This document shows, in pieces, positions 61,013 to 64,000 of a stretch of 64,000 bases of DNA (positions are counted from its first letter, which is position 1; every line of letters begins with the position of its first letter). The position numbers and the translations under genes are program-made. Source of the DNA: Roseomonas sp. OT10 (GTDB taxonomy: Bacteria; Pseudomonadota; Alphaproteobacteria; Acetobacterales; Acetobacteraceae); contig NZ_CP087719.1 in assembly GCF_020991085.1 (NCBI RefSeq), positions 1,178,001 through 1,242,000 of the forward strand. Direction: 5' to 3'. The notes beneath the pieces are model-generated. The model worked only from the letters and a program-made list of their open reading frames with translations, had not been told where the DNA came from and did not search any database.

Positions 61013-62155
61013 ATGTCCTACCGCCCCTACCAGCAGATCCTCCGCCGCAAGTCCCGGCAGATCCGCGTGGGCAAGGTCCTGGTGGGCGGCGATGCGCCGA
61101 TCACCGTCCAGACCATGACCAACACCCCCACCGAGGACGCCGAGGCGACCATCGCCCAGATCCGGCGGGCGGAGGTGGCGGGGGTGGACATCGTCCGCGT
61201 CTCCTGCCCGACCCAGGAGGCGACCGCCGCCCTGGCCGAGATCGTGCGCGAGGTGAACGTGCCGGTCGTGGCGGACATTCACTTCCACTACAAGCGCGCC
61301 ATCGAGGCCGCCCAGGCCGGCGCCGCCTGCCTGCGCATCAACCCGGGCAACATCGGCAGCGCCGAGCGGGTGAAGGAGGTCATCAAGGCCGCCCGCGACC
61401 ACGGCTGCTCCATCCGCATCGGCGTGAATGCCGGCAGCCTGGAGAAGCACCTGCTGGAGAAGTACGGGGAGCCCAACCCGGAGGCGCTGGTGGACAGCGC
61501 CCTGTGGCACGCCGACCACCTCCTCCAGAACGGCTTCGACGAGTTCAAGATCAGCGTGAAGGCGTCGGACGTCTTCCTCGCCGTCGCCGCCTACCAGCAG
61601 CTCGCCGAGGTCTGCGACCACCCGCTGCATGTCGGCGTCACCGAGGCGGGGGGCAAGCGGACGGGGACGGTGAAGTCCTCGATCGGCATCGGCAGCCTGC
61701 TCTGGGCGGGGATCGGCGACACCATCCGCGTCTCCCTCTCGGCCGAGCCGGAGGAGGAGGTGCATGTCGGCTGGGAGATGCTGAAGTCCCTCGGCCTGCG
61801 GCACCGGGGCGTGAAGATCATCTCCTGCCCCTCCTGCGCCCGCCAGGGCTTCGACGTGATCCGCACCGTCGCGACCCTGGAGGAGCGGCTGGCGCATATC
61901 GAGGTGCCGATGAGCCTCTCCATCATCGGCTGCGTCGTGAACGGGCCGGGCGAGGCGCTGATGACCGATGTCGGCGTCACCGGCGGCGGCAACGGCCGCC
62001 ACATGGTCTACATGGCCGGCAAGACCGACCACACCATGGATGGCGGCGACATGGTCGAGCACATCGTCGAGCTGGTGGAGCGCAAGGCGGCCGAGATCGC
62101 CTCGGCCAACGCCACCGGGACCGAGGCGCCGCAGCCCCGCGCCGCGGCGGAATAG
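61013..62155 (+). CDS. ispG: 4-hydroxy-3-methylbut-2-en-1-yl diphosphate synthase (flavodoxin)
   Basis: IspG (GcpE) makes HMBPP from MEcPP in the MEP isoprenoid pathway, using a [4Fe-4S] cluster. The 380-residue protein begins [20 protein letters not shown] and has [12 protein letters not shown], the TIM-barrel region [14 protein letters not shown], and the cluster ligands [14 protein letters not shown] and [11 protein letters not shown] plus Glu. The length is normal for the bacterial two-domain form. It follows the rodZ-like gene, an arrangement common in Rhodospirillales. Confidence 0.96.
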   Translation: MSYRPYQQILRRKSRQIRVGKVLVGGDAPITVQTMTNTPTEDAEATIAQIRRAEVAGVDIVRVSCPTQEATAALAEIVREVNVPVVADIHFHYKRAIEAAQAGAACLRINPGNIGSAERVKEVIKAARDHGCSIRIGVNAGSLEKHLLEKYGEPNPEALVDSALWHADHLLQNGFDEFKISVKASDVFLAVAAYQQLAEVCDHPLHVGVTEAGGKRTGTVKSSIGIGSLLWAGIGDTIRVSLSAEPEEEVHVGWEMLKSLGLRHRGVKIISCPSCARQGFDVIRTVATLEERLAHIEVPMSLSIIGCVVNGPGEALMTDVGVTGGGNGRHMVYMAGKTDHTMDGGDMVEHIVELVERKAAEIASANATGTEAPQPRAAAE

Positions 62156-62834
62156 GCGGCCGCTCTCCGAGGGGCCTTCGTCGGCCACCCGCTCGGCCCG
62201 ACGGTGCGCCGGATCCCCGGGGGGAGGCTCCGTCTCGCCCCGATACCCTCTCCGCCGGGGGCGAGCCGGCCCCCGGACCCCGGCGGGAGTTCGGATCCAC
62301 CTGGAACGGGCTGGTCTGCGGGCTGATACGGACGGGGCCGTGCCCTGATCCGTGCCGGCGTGGGGTGCGCCCGTGGCCCGGGGGCAAGGCCCTGCCTCGC
62401 CCCCGATACCCCCACTCCGCCAGGACCCTGCGGGCCCTGGACCCGATCAGTGCTGCCGCGGGACAGCCGGACACGGGGTCGAGGCGCCGAGGAGCCATGC
62501 TCCTCGGCGGGACCGGCCTCCGCACTCGCTGGCGCCTTTGATGTTTCTTTCAGCGTTCCGCCTATCCGCGCTTCGTCAGGGTTCAGCCCGGAGGCTGACG
62601 GCAGCCGCGCAGCACCAAACTCCCAGCGGGGTCCGGGGCCCGCTTGTGGCCCCGGCAGGGGAGGGTCCGTGGAGGGGACGGCGTCCCCTCCCGGTCCGAC
62701 GCCGGAACGTGACAGCACGACCGGTTAGGTCATATCGGCGTCGGTACGATCCCCGGGGGGCGTGTCGGCCGGCGGGGGTTTGGAAACGCAGAAGGCGTTG
62801 GCCGCCGAGCGACGCTGGGGCGCAGCCGCCCGGA
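62156..62834. other. Convergent intergenic region with GC-rich hairpins and a two-copy repeat
   Basis: No gene is supported in these 679 bp between convergent genes. The region contains two related roughly 42–46-bp segments (62215–62256 and 62376–62421), an 8-bp perfect hairpin (62633–62640/62648–62655) and a 9-bp perfect hairpin (62671–62679/62683–62691). The hairpins lack T-runs; they might still stop transcription from both sides. Confidence 0.5.
62215..62421 (+). repeat. Pair of diverged intergenic repeats
   Basis: Copy A (62215–62256) and copy B (62376–62421) share the order CCCGGGGG, AGGC, (T/C)TCGCCCC, GATACCC and TCCGCC with a few short gaps, about 75% alike by eye. They lie in non-coding DNA between ispG and the CYTH/CHAD gene. 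Their origin is unknown. Confidence 0.4.
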
Positions 62835-64000
62835 TCAGGCTGGCCGCCAGGGGGCCGGCACCTCCTGGAATTCCTCCCAGGCGTCGTAAAGCCGGTCCAG
62901 GGCCTTCTCCTGCCGGGCGAGGGCCCGTCGGGTCACCCCGTCGATGGCCGCGACCAGATCCCGGCGGCCCGGCTGGGCCAGGCGCCCGGCCATCTCTGCC
63001 GCGACCGCCGCGTCGTTCATCTCGCCCAGGCGCTCCTGCAAGGCGCGGCAGCGCTTGAGGTAGGGGCGCACCGCCTCCTCCGGCAGCAGCCCGGACAGGT
63101 CGTCCAGGCCGTAGCGCAGCTTCTTCAGTGCCTTGCGCAGCTCGTGCAACTCCTCGATGGAGCGCTTGCGGATCTTGCGGCCACGCCTCTCCACCCGGGC
63201 GCCCAGCTTCTCCAGCAGCTCCGGCGCCAGGTCGCGCAGGGGGTGCGCCCCGGGCCCCGGCGGCATGGCGGCGTCGGATTCGGCCCAGGCGGTCAGGGCC
63301 AGGGCGAGGCGCGTCAGGGCCGGGCGGGCCAGCTCGTCGCGCAGGGTGGCGTGGGCCTCCGCCTGCCGCTCCGCCGCCACGGCATCCAGGGTCTGGCGCC
63401 AGCCCTCGTCCTCCATCCCGTCGATGGTTTCGGTTCGGAAGACGTCCCAGTCGCGCGCCCCGCCCGCCACGCGGCCGAGCCGTTGCAGCTCCGCCTCGAA
63501 GCGGTGGTCCATGCCGGGCTCCAGCAGGGGGCGGAACAGCACCAGCGTGGCGCGCAGCCGCCGCAGCGCGACGCGGAGCTGGTGCACGCCCTCGACCTGC
63601 TCCTCCTGCGCGGCGGGGATATTGGCGAGGAGGTGCTCCAGCCCGGAGAGCAGGATGCGGCGGAAGCCTTCGCGGGCGGTGGTGTCCGCCTCCAGCGCCA
63701 CGTCGCCGGCCTTCACCACCGGCGCCGGAGATGCCGTGGCGAGGCGGTAGCCCTGCGCCGCCTTGGATTCGATGCCGAGGCGCAGCGGCGCCGCATCGAT
63801 CAGCTCCAGGGCGAGCTGGACCAGCCCGGCGGGATCGCCCGCCTTCAGCTCCAGTTCCAGCTCGAGGAGGGGCTGCCGCTGCCGGCCGGCGCGGACCTCG
63901 CCCTCGTCCAGCGCCACCTCCACCACGCTGCCCTCCAGGCAGACCAGGCGGGTCGTGCGGCGGACATCGGTGGCATAGGCCGGGCCCAGTCGCCGGGCGA
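62835..64000 (-). CDS. CYTH and CHAD domain-containing protein (5' end cut by window edge)
   Basis: The frame is open to the right window edge, so the start is missing; at least 387 residues are present. The first part is the end of a CYTH (triphosphate tunnel metalloenzyme) domain with RRTTRLVCLEGSVVEVALDEGEV and LLELELELKAGDP. From about two fifths on is a CHAD domain of antiparallel helices with conserved His and Arg: EGVHQLRVALRRLRATLVLFRPLL and LRKALKKLRYGLDDLSGLL. CYTH-CHAD proteins bind or hydrolyse inorganic (poly)phosphate; CHAD domains bind polyphosphate granules. Confidence 0.88.
   Translation of the reverse strand, partial: ARRLGPAYATDVRRTTRLVCLEGSVVEVALDEGEVRAGRQRQPLLELELELKAGDPAGLVQLALELIDAAPLRLGIESKAAQGYRLATASPAPVVKAGDVALEADTTAREGFRRILLSGLEHLLANIPAAQEEQVEGVHQLRVALRRLRATLVLFRPLLEPGMDHRFEAELQRLGRVAGGARDWDVFRTETIDGMEDEGWRQTLDAVAAERQAEAHATLRDELARPALTRLALALTAWAESDAAMPPGPGAHPLRDLAPELLEKLGARVERRGRKIRKRSIEELHELRKALKKLRYGLDDLSGLLPEEAVRPYLKRCRALQERLGEMNDAAVAAEMAGRLAQPGRRDLVAAIDGVTRRALARQEKALDRLYDAWEEFQEVPAPWRPA

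Overview
The window is about 70% GC, densely coded and typical of an alphaproteobacterium of the Acetobacteraceae (Roseomonas-like). The nuoJKLMN–birA–coaX–rnj–DUF1467–proS–lolCD order, the rodZ–ispG pair and several orphan Bug/TTT-type solute receptors all fit that group. No tRNA, rRNA, CRISPR array or phage module was found.

Layout. (1) 1–12954 is a core block on the + strand: the end of the complex I operon, biotin ligase, type III pantothenate kinase, RNase J, a DUF1467 membrane protein, a candidate small RNA with a strong terminator, prolyl-tRNA synthetase, and LolC/LolD. (2) 13158–15793 is an insertion-sequence island. It holds an IS630 element with a -1 frameshift, then an intact IS3 element with perfect 27-bp ends and a 4-bp target duplication, inserted beside an older transposase remnant. 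(3) 15922–28346 is an accessory envelope region. It has four small secreted or lipoprotein genes (one GCG_CRPN-like, one LTXXQ/Spy-like), a large winged-helix/TPR regulator with an internally duplicated sensor half, a cytochrome c, a truncated DUF2165 gene and a roughly 2,085-residue Gly-rich autotransporter. About 70 bp of upstream DNA is shared between the regulator and the autotransporter. (4) 28347–34446 is a LysR-controlled catabolic region with two AtuA (DUF1446)/DUF4387 sets, one split and one fused, and a TTT receptor. Both transcription units carry the same LysR-type box and -10-like element. (5) 34602–35442 is a decayed IS3 element. (6) 35452–42144 has a Baeyer-Villiger monooxygenase, two unusual metallo-beta-lactamase-fold proteins, an AraC regulator, an alpha/beta hydrolase and a nitroreductase. 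(7) 42227–52731 has a CoA-thioester catabolic operon (enoyl-CoA hydratase, TTT receptor, acyl-CoA ligase, Cys-less thiolase, DUF35-like OB protein, CoA transferase), transposase debris, an IclR regulator, and a divergent flavin hydroxylase plus TTT receptor. Matching palindromes tie the IclR region to both units. (8) 52868–53245 holds transposase and lolD relics. (9) 53487–64000 returns to housekeeping and signalling genes: a SUOX-like protein, histidine kinase and response regulator, then ubiG, lysC, a nitronate monooxygenase, rodZ-like, ispG and a CYTH/CHAD protein cut by the window edge.

The most novel signals are regulatory DNA repeats linking separated genes: the regulator/autotransporter 70-mer, the LysR box and the IclR palindromes. 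The Cys-less thiolase + DUF35 pair and the two MBL-fold proteins with altered metal ligands are also worth checking. All functions are inferred by reading motifs; no database search was run.
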